Of a stretch of 64,000 nucleotides of DNA, positions 24,135 to 36,176 are shown piece by piece. The notes beneath the pieces were generated by a model that saw nothing but the letters and a program-made list of their open reading frames with translations, was not told the origin of the DNA and did not search any database. The stretch is from Anabas testudineus (lineage: Eukaryota > Chordata > Actinopteri > Anabantiformes > Anabantidae). Positions within the stretch are counted from its first letter, which is position 1. Each line of letters starts with the position of its first letter. Both the position numbers and the translations under genes were made by a program. The stretch covers positions 7,903,610 to 7,967,609 of the forward strand of contig NC_046627.1 in the NCBI RefSeq assembly GCF_900324465.2, in the 5' to 3' direction.

Positions 24135-24614
24135 CTGTACGGCTTTTTAGAAAGGGCTCTACAGTCAGGCACCACCCCTCAAATTAAAGGAGAATTAGTT
24201 CATTTTTAACGTGGTAAAAAAGTCAAAAGGCAGGGTGTTCACAGATACTAATAATTTTAGTCATAGAAAAACACATACAATTATTTTGAGATATTTGGAC
24301 ACTGAACTTCCTCTAATTTATTGGAATGGAAGAATGTGCACATGTAGGTACAGAAATAAAGTATAGCTGCTTGGACTGACTACAGTCTAACACGGTAAAT
24401 CGGCAGAAAGATTAAAAACACATTTAATACAAAAACATTGTGACAGGAGAGATAAACTATTTAACAATAAATCTCTCAATGTTAATATTTGTGGATGTAT
24501 CCATATTATTCCCCAAATTAGCTGGATTTAATTAATGGTTGATCCAATTATAAATCCTGACGCTGCAAATATATATATATATATATATATGCGTGTGTGG
24601 TTGTATCCTCAGAT
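24135..24614. other. spacer right of the array
   Basis: No gene recognised. An AT dinucleotide microsatellite lies at about 24569-24590. Confidence 0.4.
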
Positions 24615-24754
24615 GGTCACCTGGCTGTTTGGTTTTGAAGCCCAACTCTACCAATACGCTCAGTGAACTAGACTGAAGAGGGTTGCTGTTATTTACTGCT
24701 GTGCATGCTACTGGTCTGGATGTGTCAACTGTGGTCACTTGGCTCCAATATCTC

Positions 24755-24774
24755 TGTCCCTGGGTGGGCTCGAC

Positions 24775-24817
<43 letters not shown>
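24755..24817 (-). pseudogene. truncated tRNA-Asn(GTT) pseudogene
   Basis: It retains the acceptor 3' strand, T arm, anticodon arm with GTT and D loop, but stops at CGATTGC, lacking the last 11 bases (GCCACAGAGAC on the plus strand), which form the 5' acceptor strand. The T loop has one change (CGACCC for CGAACC on the plus strand) and the discriminator base is A, not G. Its left flank (24615-24754) matches the left flank of the whole array. It cannot form a full acceptor stem. Confidence 0.8.
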
Positions 24818-25315
24818 TAAGTTAGTTAGTTTTTTAAATTCTGCGTTATCAGCAGCTTAAAAAACTGTTGATTATAAAACTCATCAAGTTTCTAAATGTG
24901 TCATGTGTGATGTAAACTTGTTTCATGCAAGTCTTATTAACCAGTTAGTCAGTGTTGACAGTTGATTACAGAAATGGCAATTTCTAACAAAATAAAAAAC
25001 GTTTATTCTTGTAGTACTTTGCTTCTCCCTGATGTAGATCTTTTGCTTCAAGTCAAATTGAGTAAATACAGCATTTATACTTAATTACATGACTTAGACG
25101 ATTACACCACTTACATACATCAGCAACTGGAATGTTCAATAAAAATTGGTACAAATGTATTACCAACCAGTAAAAATAGCTGCTACCACGGTTGTGGAGC
25201 CACTGAGCTGAAAAGCTTTGTTAAGGAAGAACCTTCACCAACTTATTTCTACTTGACTTGCTTCACTTTCAAGTTGCTAAACGTGTCATGTGTGTTGTAA
25301 ACTAAGTTTTGTTCA

Positions 25316-28139
25316 TCAGTTAGTCAGTGTTTGAGAACCTGCCCCTGTTTTATTGTTTTGTGTCTTGATTACTACTGAAACAATAACTATAAGTAGGACA
25401 AGAACAACAACAGCTGCAATTCTAACATGAAGCAGCTGATGTTCTTCCAGATGCAGGAATTCAGTGATTGGTCCGTACCAGGTGCTGAAGGGAAGAAAAC
25501 AGGTGTGAGGTGTCAACTCAGGTAAAGTGGAATAACCCTTTACTTCTCTGCTCTGGTGAAAAATCTGATGTACTAATGCAGGGGTCTCAAACTCAATTTA
25601 CCTGGGGGCCGCTGGAAGCAGAGTCTGGGTGAGGCTGGGCCGGATCAGGTTTTCCACAAGAAAAGTTTTATTTAAAAAAAATCTTATCTTCTCAAGTCTC
25701 TTTATTTTTATTTTTTATTCCAGAATAAATAAAAAAAAAAAAAAAATGAAGAAAATAAATCAGTAAGAAATAAATAAAATAATAATGAAAATAATAACTA
25801 ATATATTCCTCTGGTCAGCGACTATAACTTGGACTTATTAAAGTTCATTTTAGGGAAGCTGGGGGTCAATTCTCTCAAAAACTGCAAATAGTGCAATGCA
25901 AATAAAAATACATTGACCCACAAATAACGGTGCGACCCTATAATTGGTCCGGGTTACCGGGGACTGTTATTGTCGATGGACAGGTGTCCGTACGTGACTG
26001 CAGACTACAGTAGGCTGCATTGAGTTCCTTACTTTTCTTTTATCCCGCCGCAAACGCATCACTTTGACTTATAATCTCCCGCTGGGAGAAACTTAAAAAA
26101 ACGTTTTATTTGAAGTGTTGTGAACGCAGCGCTGGGACGAATGTCCACGTGAGCGTCATAGAAACGAGGCCGCAGCCAGGATGAAACTCTCTATGTCAAC
26201 GCTGCTGTCACTCATCGAGACCCATATACCCCACTGTGATTGGTTGATTTGTTCAGCTCCTCACTAACTCTGTAATACATCAAACTCATGGGCCGCACTA
26301 ACATTAAACTTTCATATGAAAGTGGGGGCCACAAATTATCGTTCTGTGGGGCGCAATTGGCCCGCAGGCCACGAGTTTGAGACCCCTGTACTAATGGAAA
26401 CAATAACAAGCCAAGTCACTTTACCCTGGTTCATTATATTATTACAATAAATCAAGCCTGTTTCATGTAAGTTAAGGTTCATTGCAACTTAACTGCAACT
26501 GTGATTACACATTTTTTTTCATGCAACTTATTTTTTCATATCCATATGTTTATAAAATACAGTTCCCACAGATCCCATAGATTACCTGAGTTTTCTACCT
26601 TAAGGTTGATGGTGCACCAGAGCTTAGCGTGGGCTCTTTTCCTGTGGGTTGTGTTTCTCGCTGAAACTTCACACTCATAAATTCCAGTATCGTTGATGGT
26701 GACGCTCTTCACAATCACAGAAACGTCTCCATCCTTCATCTCTGGATCTCTCAGCTTCACTCGGTCCACATAAAGGGGATGCTGGTAGGATTCCTGAATG
26801 TTTTCATCACGATAGAACAGGACGTAGTGATCGGACTTCAGGTCAGGTTTGACCCACTTTAACACTTCAATGGGAGCCTGTGAAGAACCCACACAGTCCA
26901 GAGTGGCGTTTTCTCCAGGCTTCACTGTGACCTCTTGTGAATGTGAAACAATAAGGACAATAAGGGCAACCGATATGAACCAGCACTGACTAATTGGTAA
27001 AGACAACACAACATCATGATAGTACATACAAACAGAAACACAGAAGAGAATATGAATGAAGAATAAAATGAAGGGGCTTACATAAACCCTGAATGAAAAA
27101 CAACATTTCTAGAATAAATTAGACACACAATACTGTATTATACAAAACGGATACACAGCACCTACTGTAAGTGCACATGAACACAGATGATGTTAATAGT
27201 ACCACAATACAAGACTTCTTCTCTTTCGGCTTTTCCCATCCGGGGTCGCCACAGCGAATCATCCTTTTCCACCTCACTCTATCATGAACATCTTCTACCC
27301 TAACACTAGCCAACCTCATGTCCTCTGTTAAGACATCCATATATCTCGTCTTTGGCCGTCCTCTTGCCCTCCTGCATGGCAGCTCCATCTCCAACATCCT
27401 TCTACCAATATATTCACTATCCCTCCTCTGAACAAGTCCAAACCATCTCAGTCTGGCCTCTCTGACTTTGTCGCTAACACAGGCAACGTGAGCCGTCCCT
27501 CTGATGTACTTGTTCCTTATTCTGTCTAACCTGGTCACTCCTAAGGAGAACCTCAACATCTTCATCTCTGCTACCTCCATCTCAGCCTCTTGTCTCTTCC
27601 TCACTTCTTTCCAGAGCAAACCCCCACCTCTCCAGCTGTTCCTGTACCTGCTCTCTACTCTCACTGCAAATTACAATATCATCCGCAAACATCATTGTCC
27701 AGGGAGATTCCTGTCTGACCTCATCTGTCAGCCTGTCCATCAACATAGCAAACAAGAAGGGACTCAAAGCTGATCCTTGGTGTAGTCCCACCTCCACCTT
27801 GAACTCCTCTGTCTGACCTATAGCACATCTCACCACCGTCATACTTCTCTCATACATGTCCTGGACCACTCTGACGTACTTCTCTGCCACTCCTGACACC
27901 ACACTACAAGACTGAAAAATGCTAATTAATCAATATTAATATAATTTTCTATAAAACATTCCAGTTAAAATGATCTGTCTTTTTCCCTTAGGAATGACTA
28001 TATTTAGTTTCACTTTCTTCTCATAGATTAGTTTGCTGAACATCCTAAGAATAACTTCACTTCACAGCTTACCGTCGGAGGCAACAGCGACAATCACATG
28101 TGTTATAAATGTGAAAAGAATCTGGATTAAACAAGCCAT
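25316..28139 (-). CDS. second V-set IgSF membrane receptor
   Basis: Three minus-strand exons. The signal exon (28073-28139) encodes MACLIQILFTF through VASD and ends in donor GTAAGC, phase 1. The V exon (26586-26933, 348 nt, phase 1-1) has EVTVKPGENATLDC, LKWVKP, DVSVIVKSVT, a DTGIYECEV F strand and N-glycosylation sites. The terminal exon (25316-25484) carries a hydrophobic V/L/I-rich span, then KTQNNKTGAGSQTLTN and TGA. It is probably an immune V-set receptor of the B7/CXADR-like kind. At the strongest acceptor (CCTTCAG) the last exon is out of phase with the V exon, although a weaker acceptor inside it (ATTGCAG) restores phase, so an intervening stalk exon may be missing. Intron 2 contains a hAT element and intron 1 an RTE fragment. 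The short tail shows no ITIM or ITAM. Confidence 0.65.
25579..26388. mobile_element. non-autonomous hAT element with perfect TIRs and target duplication
   Basis: The 810-bp element begins CAGGGGTCTCAAACTC and ends with its exact reverse complement (16-bp terminal inverted repeats). It is flanked by the 8-bp duplication TACTAATG (25571-25578 and 26389-26396). An 8-bp duplication and CAGGGGT-type ends are typical of hAT transposons. It has no transposase frame, so it must have been moved by another copy's enzyme. It sits in an intron of the V-set gene. The intact duplication suggests a fairly recent insertion. Confidence 0.9.
27216..27901 (-). mobile_element. 5'-truncated RTE-type LINE fragment
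   Basis: This is the 3' part of the same LINE family as the 45-48 kb copy. The minus strand encodes the reverse-transcriptase block with GLHQGSALSPFLF, FADDIVICSE and the C-terminal RIRNKYIRGTAHVACVSDKV region, ending in GGGAAAAGCCGAAAGAG. The middle (thumb) part has been deleted. TACAAGACT occurs at both ends (about 27208 and 27905), a likely target duplication. It lies in intron 1 of the V-set gene. Confidence 0.85.
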
Positions 28140-29235
28140 GGTGCTCCAAGAAGAGACGTCTTTATCTGTTCTCACGGTGTTGCTGCAGCGTGTGACAGGG
28201 GGATAAAAACAGCTGATGTCACTGTTGATGTCAGCATCATTTTAAAGAGACAGTTTCTACTTATCTCTTACAGCGTGGAGGACACATCCTGTCTTGCTTG
28301 ATTTTCCTGTTTGTTTGTTCTTCTCTGTGAGTCTTATCACATGAACATGCTGCTAACGTTAATGCAGAAATTTTATTTTAACAGTGATTTTGATATTGTC
28401 CTGTCAATTAAAGACTAAAAGACCCGATCAGCTAGCAGCCAGTTCCCAGATCCTCAAGAGTTAATGTTTTACTCTCCATCACTGAAAACGTGAACTAGTA
28501 GAAGAAAGCAGCAAGGACGCCTGATCAACTCCAGTTGCATCACTTGTTTATTTGAGGTAAAGCAGCAATTTAAAATTAAATTCAACAAGTAAAAGAAGAT
28601 CTTATGGGTACATTAGATTTGAAAGTGTTCATTACACCGACTCGTTTCTGACTTTCCAAATTTCACTTCTCATATAATTACATTTAGATATTGTTTGTTT
28701 CAAATAGATTTGGTAGTACATGAAAGTGGAATTAATGAAGTGATCAGTAATTATAAAAGAATATCACTGTTACGAACAGACTAACGGGACGAACGAGTAA
28801 GAACAAACATATATATTTATTAACAAAAGGGAAGGGGACCCAGGGAACTAACACAAACTAACAAAGTATCAACACAAAACGCGCGGGAACGCAGGCAACA
28901 GACGAACCAACAAAACATACAAAGTACCAACTAATAAACCACTAGACAAAAATACAAACTACAACTCACTAAAAGAAATACAAAGTCACAAACGAAAATC
29001 ACTGGAAAACGAGAACAAAACATACAAAACTAACAGGACAAAGTATCAACTGAAAAACACTGCATGAGCGCAGACCGAAAAACTCAAACCGACAAACCAA
29101 AAACAAAACAGTGCCTCACAAACAAACCAACAAACAAACAGACAGACTAGCTGACTGACCGACTGACTGACTGACCAGATTGTGGAGGAGTAGTGTGCTG
29201 CATGAATGAAATCAGGGTGAATGACATGAACGAAC

Positions 29236-29290
<55 letters not shown>

Positions 29291-30209
29291 AGAGAATGGG
29301 ATGAACAGCATGTATGATGTCAGGGTGAAATGAATGAGTCAATTAGTCCAGCAGTGAGTGGAGGGCGGAAAGTGGAGGAAGTCCATATATGGTGTGAGAC
29401 AGGAGGGTGAGACCAGAACAAAACAAAACCAAAGCTGCAGACAGGGGCAGAGGGAGGAACTGGAACAATCACTGACCTTTCATAAACATGAAGTCAGTAG
29501 ATACCAAAGCTGACATCAAACTGAAGAATAAAAACTAAAATAAAATGACTCAGAGTGATGCAGCAGATTATTTCTTAAGTTACTGTTTTAAACCAGCAGA
29601 TGTCAGCAAACACGTACTTAGCAGCCAGTGATAAAACAATGCTAGAAGTACTTAAACTCTGCATAGTAAACTGCAGAAATATGTGTGAAACTCTTCCATT
29701 TAAACTCCCACCAAAGTCTGTAATTATTGGCAAGAAAATATCAATGAACATCAAAAGTCAAAGTATTATGTGACCTTAGTTACTGATAAATTGTCCTAAA
29801 TTATCACACTGGGTAATTAAAGATTATTTAAGGGTTTCATTACATGATAAATAACATAGTAGTGAACCGATTCAGTCAGGTCAGTCCAGTCTCTTTGCTC
29901 AAAGCTGCTGGTTTTAACTATCGTACAAACAATGTGTTCCCAACATGGTGACTGAAAATTAAAGGTAACAGAGTAAACAGCAAAGTATGTCAGTCATGTA
30001 GCATTCAAACACCTAAGTTTTATAGTTTAATATAGTCAAAGATCCTGGAAATTCTGGAAGAATCTTTAAATCCATATTTACAGTCACGTGTTTGTACAGT
30101 GATCAAATCCTAATCAGTGTTTTAAACTATTTTTGTTCAAGAACTGGAGATGTGAACCACAATCCCTCCATACTAACCTGCAAAGAGGAAGTGGACTCAC
30201 ATTAGTAAA
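28140..30209. other. intergenic; AACT microsatellite
   Basis: No gene recognised. A tetranucleotide AACT run occupies about 29236-29290, and 28800-29130 is rich in ACAAA-type low-complexity sequence. The minus-strand V-set gene and the plus-strand Fc-receptor-like gene diverge from this interval, so both promoters should lie inside it. Confidence 0.45.
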
Positions 30210-31526
30210 ATGGAGCGGGCGTCTCTTCAGTGGCTGCTCTGTAAGTACAGGTTTACTGTTTTATTTATTTACTTGTTTAACGGTTTCTCACCAACTATAA
30301 CTCTTCCTGTGTGTCTTGTTGAGAATGTTTCCTTGAGAGAAAATGTATCCATAAGCTAAAATTAACCTTTTTTCTCTCTAGTTGTGACGTTGATGATCGG
30401 CTGCAAAACAAACCAAGGTTAGTACAATCTGACAACTGTATTATTTATTACCAACATATGTTATTCATACAAAAGAACAGATAAATGTTACATATTACAG
30501 TTGAACACACACTTTCAGATGTTATTACAATTTTCATATCTGGTGTAGGTGAATTTTTTGTATCGTTTAATTTTACTTTTAGTGAGAGATCGTCTCAGAT
30601 TGGGCTGATTTGTCTGTTGTGGTTGTACATGTATCTTGTGTGTGGGTACAGTGCTGCATGGGGCTTCTGCAGTTTCCCTTTAGGATAATAAAGGGAAGTG
30701 AAACACCTTTATGCAAGGTTAAGGTTACTTATGTAATGATATGACCACGCTGGTTTTCAGATATCTTATTCATAGATATGAAAATGTTACCACAACATAT
30801 GAGTCATTTTTTCAAGGATCGTAGAGTGAGATTTGTCTTGTTAATTTGAAAAAAATATTCTAAAATATGTTACAATGGTGTCATTACCACCACACAATAG
30901 GCTTTAGTAATTAAAATAAAAAAATTGAAGTGAAACGAGACAAGTTGATATTTTAAAAGTCGACTTCTGAAAGTGGAGACTGAAAACAAGACTTAATCTG
31001 CCGGACAGACAACCAGACTGAAAGCAGACACAACTCTGACACTTGTCAATGAATCAAAATAAAACCCCTGCATGTTTCTACAGCGGAAAAATTATTTTTC
31101 TGCAACTTTCTGAGAAAAAAAACACTGATTGTTCATTAGAGTTTAAAATATAATAACAATAAAACTTCTTTGTAGAAATTAAACATAGAAACACAAACTG
31201 TGGAAGTTGAGTCATGACAACAGCACTCACTCCGTGTTAGTTCGAAACATTTCACTACTCATTCAAGTAGCTTCTTCAGTGTAAAGATAGTTGGTTAGAG
31301 ACCACAGATTTATCCTCCAGGTTTGGTTTCACTACACACCTGGTCTTAATATGCTTTTCATTAATACTATGTACTCTAATTCAATTCAGACCGTGACAAC
31401 CTTACCCGTTCTTTACTGGACTAGATGTTGTCAAGGGGTCTTTATTATACTCTTTGTAGACATTGTCAAAGCAAGAAGCTTCATTATAATGTAATATAAT
31501 ATAATATAATAATATATATATATAAT

Positions 31527-31584
<58 letters not shown>

Positions 31585-32631
31585 TTCACAGCCTTTCTGA
31601 CTGTGAGTCCCAGCAGCTCTCAGTTGTTTGATGGAGATTCTTTCTCTCTGAGCTGTGAGGGGGACGACAGCTCTGCTGGATGGACACTCAGGAGGAACAC
31701 AATCAAAGAAACCAGGACTCAATGTGGAGATGGTTGGGGAGAACCAGCTGGTTCTTTTTGCAGGATCAGTCACATTGTCCCACTGGACAGTGGAGTTTAC
31801 TGGTGTGAGTCCAGAGAGGGATCAGCCAGTACCATCATCAACATCACTGTCTCTGGTAAGATCAGACTGTGGAGTTAGTGTTGATGAGTCTGTGTGGAAA
31901 TGGATGAAATGCTGTAGTTTGTCTCTGTGTTGAGGTGGATCAGTGATCCTGCAGAGTCCTGTCCTCCCTGTGATGGAGGGACATGATGTCACTCTGCACT
32001 GTCAAACAAAGAGCCCTCCCTCCAAGCTCCCAGCTGATTTCTATAAAGATGGCTCCCTCATCAGGACTGAGCCTACAGGTCACATGACCATCCACCATGT
32101 TACCAAGTCTGATGAAGGCCTCTACAAGTGTCACATCAGCAGTCATGGAGAGTCTCCACCCAGCTGGATCTCCGTCACAGGTCAGGAGGAAAACTCTGAG
32201 TTCAACATTTATTTCATCCACACATTCACCTGAACAGGTGGATTCTCTCTACAGGTAAAACTACAACTACAGCCTCACCACCTGCCCCCACCTTCCTCCA
32301 GCTCTTGTTCATACTGGTCCTCCACCTGGTGGTGTTCTGTCCGTACTTCATCTCCACTCTCCTCATGGTGTCTTTATATCGACACAGACCCACAGGTAAC
32401 TCTCTGAATCAGTCCCTGACCTGACACCTAAACACTCATCAGTCAGTCTCAGTTGTCTCTAACTCAAATCTTCAGGTGTTAACTGTTGATTCATTTTCTT
32501 TCTAACCTCTGACTGTAGGATGTGATCAGCTGGTCTCTATTCCCACAGCCCCAGCTGTCCAGGAAAAGCAGGGACTGGATGACGAGTGTGATGATGTCAG
32601 TGATGGTCCAACCACAGAGAATCACATCTGA
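30210..32631 (+). CDS. Fc-receptor-like protein, two Ig domains and one TM span
   Basis: Six exons close in frame (831 nt, 276 aa): 30210-30240, 30382-30417, 31592-31855, 31935-32180, 32255-32395 and 32519-32631, all with GT-AG borders and phase-1 joins. The split signal peptide [18 protein letters not shown] precedes D1 (FSLSCEGDD to GVYWCES, with two extra cysteines TQC and SFC, as in Fc-receptor D1 domains) and D2 (VTLHCQTKS to GLYKCHIS). A TTTTASPP stalk, a 20-odd-residue span ([13 protein letters not shown]) and a 42-residue acidic tail ending TTENHI follow. The tail has no tyrosine, hence no ITIM or ITAM, and the span has no acidic or basic residue for an adaptor. AATAAA follows at 32761. 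The exact orthologue is uncertain. A broken paralogue lies at 58.5 kb. Confidence 0.85.
31490..31590. repeat. TA microsatellite and T run before exon 3
   Basis: A long AT-dinucleotide and AATAT run followed by about 12 T residues, directly upstream of the acceptor CACAG of exon 3. Length variation here would change the polypyrimidine tract of the Fc-receptor-like gene. Confidence 0.9.
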
Positions 32632-32860
32632 GCTGAACATGCGACAGCTCATCACTCTGGTCTTTCTGGTGGACTGACACCGCTGGACTATGATAACTAC
32701 ATATTTAGTCTATTATTTTTAGTCGGAGCCCAAGAAAAAATTAATGCTTCATTACATCATAATAAAAGGTCTGTTTTTAATCCTTTAATTGTGGTTCCAT
32801 TGTTTTGGTCTGTTCGTCTTCCCCTCGTCTCCTAGCCTCCATCTTTCCCCTGACCCAGAT

Positions 32861-33330
32861 TACATGCACGATTCCACTACATACTACACTTGTTACCTCA
32901 GACACTTTCAGACCAGACCACAGTATCAGCTGGTTCATCACAGGGCTGTGTTCTCTCCCCTCTCTTATACATAAACAAAGTTTTCAGATGACTCAGTGAC
33001 AGTCAGCCTGCTGAATAATGACGACTCCTATCACAGTCCTACGGTGGATAAATGTATTAAATGCTGCTTTGAATCCTACTTTGAGTTTAATGTATACTCC
33101 AAGTTCTGTCCGCACTGTAATAAAATGATCAGGCTGTAGAAACGGTTGAGTACTTTAAAAACCTCGGCATCATAATTGACAACTAAACTGCCATTTGAAC
33201 TAAATACAAACATGCTGTGCTCAGCCATCAGTATGTTGTTTGATGTGCAGTGTCAGCCCAGCCTTAAAGACCAGTCACCATTGGAACCGCTCTGTTGTTT
33301 TACAAAGGCTATATTTTTATCCCATAGTGT
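32861..33330 (+). mobile_element. decayed LINE reverse-transcriptase fragment
   Basis: Across several frames the plus strand reads GCVLSPLSYT, then SDDSVTVSLLNNDD, then LPFELNTNMLCS, which is the order of the catalytic and downstream blocks of a Rex1/CR1-group reverse transcriptase (FADDT replaced by FSDDS). Many stops and frame changes mark it as old. It starts close behind the poly(A) signal of the Fc-receptor-like gene. Confidence 0.55.
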
Positions 33331-34560
33331 GTTTAGTGAAGTGTGTTATCGACAAACAGCTGTTTAAATCTCATGCAAACGTGGTTTCAGTATCTGCAAA
33401 GACTGATCACACTCCCTGTGTCACTGTGAACTTTCTGGTGCAAAACATTAATAAAGTCTGACATGAGAACATCCCTGGTTGATTTCTGCTGAGCTGACAA
33501 GAAAGTCATGACCATTACATTTCAGTGGTTTATTTTATTTCTTCTTAAGATCAATTTCCCAGTCAGATGCTTTTTTTGTGGCACCAGGAGTGGGTGTGGA
33601 TGTGATTGGTTTGGTGTCTACTTGACAGATTTCATTCCTTTCAGCTGGAACACATTTTGTTCTTATAAACACAAATTTATTGATTTTCTCCATCGAGGTG
33701 TGTAAAGAAAAAGCAGCAGTGACAATAAAAAATATGTCCAGTTGACAACTTCAATTGGTTGACCTGCATTGTTATGACATTTTCCTTGACATTTGTCTCT
33801 CTGGTCTCATTTTTTTTTGATGATATTATCCTGTTGATTTAAACCCATCTCCATCATTTTCCTATTTTGTTCAAAACATTGAGGAAAAATATATTGAAAA
33901 CCAATTTTCCATTGGGTTCCTGACCCAATGAAATGCAGCAGCACACCAACAAGAAATATTATAAGAAGCTTTAAGGTGCGTTTTTCTATTTCATCAACTG
34001 TTTGTCTCTGGTTTTGATACAACAACAAGAAAGAGACAAGACTTGAAGAAGAGATGTTGGTAGTTTGAAAGGTGATTTGACAGATTGACAGAGAAGATAG
34101 TCATTAAAATTAGAATATCCAGAGAGATTATGTGATTTACTGCTAATTGTATAATAGTTACAGCCGAAGATCAACTGATTGAGGTAAAGTTTAACTAGCC
34201 ACTGTTTGAAACTATGTGGTCTGTGACTAAACAATGTGTGGCAGAGAAATTACTCAGTGAGCAGCAAATAGTTAGAACAAAGAACCAAATGAAACAAGCG
34301 GGACAAAAATCATGTATTATTTAATTTACCATGATAAATTATTCAGTCTTAAATATTTGTTTATGGCAAAATGTGAAGACAATATCACTAAATCACTTGA
34401 CATCTATGTGGAATTATGGAAACTGCACCACAATATCTGTTTTTATTTGAATTGAGGATGTTAAACTGAAATAGTGTCAACACCCTGCAAGAGGAAATAC
34501 TTTATATTAAGGAACATGTTAATAGAAACAAGCTAAACCTGTTGTGCAGATCACCCACAC
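33331..34560. other. no gene recognised
   Basis: AT-rich sequence with no domain-bearing frame and no repeat that I can classify. Confidence 0.4.
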
Positions 34561-35292
34561 AGGAAAACAGAATGTTTGATGAGAGGCAGCGCCTTTAGCT
34601 ACCAAGCCCCTCTCCTGTGGAACCAGCTCCCAGTTCAGGTTCGGGAGGCAGACACCCTCTCTACATTTAAGACTAGACTTAAAACGTTCCTTCTTTATAA
34701 AGCTTATAGTTAGAGATGGATCAGGTGACTCTGAACCATCTCTTAGTTATGCTGATATAGGTTATTCTGCTGGGGGATCTCTACTGATAAACTGAGCTCC
34801 TCTCCTCTCTCCTTTCTCCTGTATCAATGCAAATGCCACCATTGCATGTCATTAACTCTGTGTCTTCTCTCTCCTGTAGTTGTGTTTCCTCCTCTCTGTC
34901 TCCCTCTCTCTGTACTTTTCTGCAGGTATCCTCGGCCTGGAGCTGTACATCTCCAGAATCCAGTTCATCTGCCCAATGTTCTTGATGCTTGTTGTTGTCT
35001 TTATTGCCTGCTGTTCTTTTCTCTCTTCTCTTTCCACTCACCCCAACCGGTCGAGGCAGATGGCCGCCCACTATGAGCCTGGTTCTGCTGGAGGTTTCTT
35101 CCTCTAAAGGGAGTTTTTCCTCTCCACTGTTGCCTTAAGCTTGCTCAAATGGGATTGTTGGGTTTTCTCTATAATTTTTTGTATAAATATTTTCTGTAAG
35201 GTCTTAAACCTTAAACACTGTAAAGTGCCTTGAGATAACTTCTGTTGTAAACTGGCGCTATACAAATAAAATTGAATTGAATTGAATTGAAT
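34561..35292 (+). mobile_element. 3' end of an L2-like LINE
   Basis: This is the 3' region of the common fish L2-type LINE. It has the end of ORF2 (CCTCTCCTGTGGAACCAGCT ... ACATTTAAGACTAGACTT), the conserved 3' untranslated part (CTGGTTCTGCTGGAGGTTTC, GGGAGTTTTTCCTCTCCACT, AAGTGCCTTGAGATAAC) and a terminal ATTGA pentamer repeat. Heavily 5'-truncated. Its counterpart in the opposite strand forms part of the nest at 44.4 kb. Confidence 0.85.
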
Positions 35293-36050
35293 GAGATATC
35301 ACATAAAGACGCCTTTTCCCACCTCGAAAAACACGTCTATGCAAATTTAGTGCTGTCACACATATGTTTTTGTATTGAATGTCACTGCAGTCAGGTTACT
35401 GATTATTTTTCTGTTAGCAGAATAAAAACACCGGGGCTGCTTAGTTTGTCTATTTGGTGAGGTGACCACAAGTTTTTTATTATTATTTTTTTTATTTTGT
35501 TATTCAGTCCTGTGAGGTTGATTTTCAAAATACTGGAATGTCTTTCAAAACAAATTAACCTCCCCATTCCTGCACTTTCAGTTGGCTAAATAACAATTTG
35601 ATCCTGAACATATTAATTGTTTATGAAAGAAAAACAACATTTTTCTCTGATCTTGACCAAGATGCTTATGTTGCCTAAACTTAACCACACACAGTACTGT
35701 GGACTTAAACTCAGGTGTGTGGTTTGTCAGTCCTGCACATTATATGCCTGCCAGCAGTGACTGATTGATGCTTTTGATCGTCCCTTAGTAAAAACTAAGC
35801 GGTTTTCAGAAATATTTGATTAGAGGACAAACTGGAAAAGTTGATGGAAAGATAAGTTTTTAGTTGTTAAAAATGTAAAATCATTGCTTCCAATAGGTTA
35901 CCTTACCAAAACATTAAGGCTTTGGTGATAATGCTAAGCTGGATTATAATAATATTTCTAATCTGGCCCGGTTTAAACAGGTGCTGAAAGGTGTTGCCAC
36001 TGCTGACTCCACCTCCACACCTCCTGGGTGTGGACAACATGGAACATTCA
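35293..36050. other. no gene recognised
   Basis: Nothing identifiable apart from short AT-rich low-complexity runs. Confidence 0.4.
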
Positions 36051-36176
36051 CATAAAAAGAGATAAAGAGCACCGTCCTCGTCCTTCATGCAGAGACAAAC
36101 TTGTCAAATATCTGCAGAATCATCAGAGTCTCCAACAACCTTTATCTTCTCCATCCTCCAGCAATGATCCCGAAGG
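36051..36176 (+). promoter_or_regulatory. possible orphan promoter and first exon
   Basis: A TATA-like ATAAAAAGAG at about 36052 is followed, about 110 bases later, by AGCAATGATCCCGAAG and a consensus donor GTAAGAC, so the sequence could encode MIPK and splice onward. The 588-aa ZP-type gene 2.2 kb downstream has its own ATG and signal exon, and I could not find a partner exon. Low support. Confidence 0.2.
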
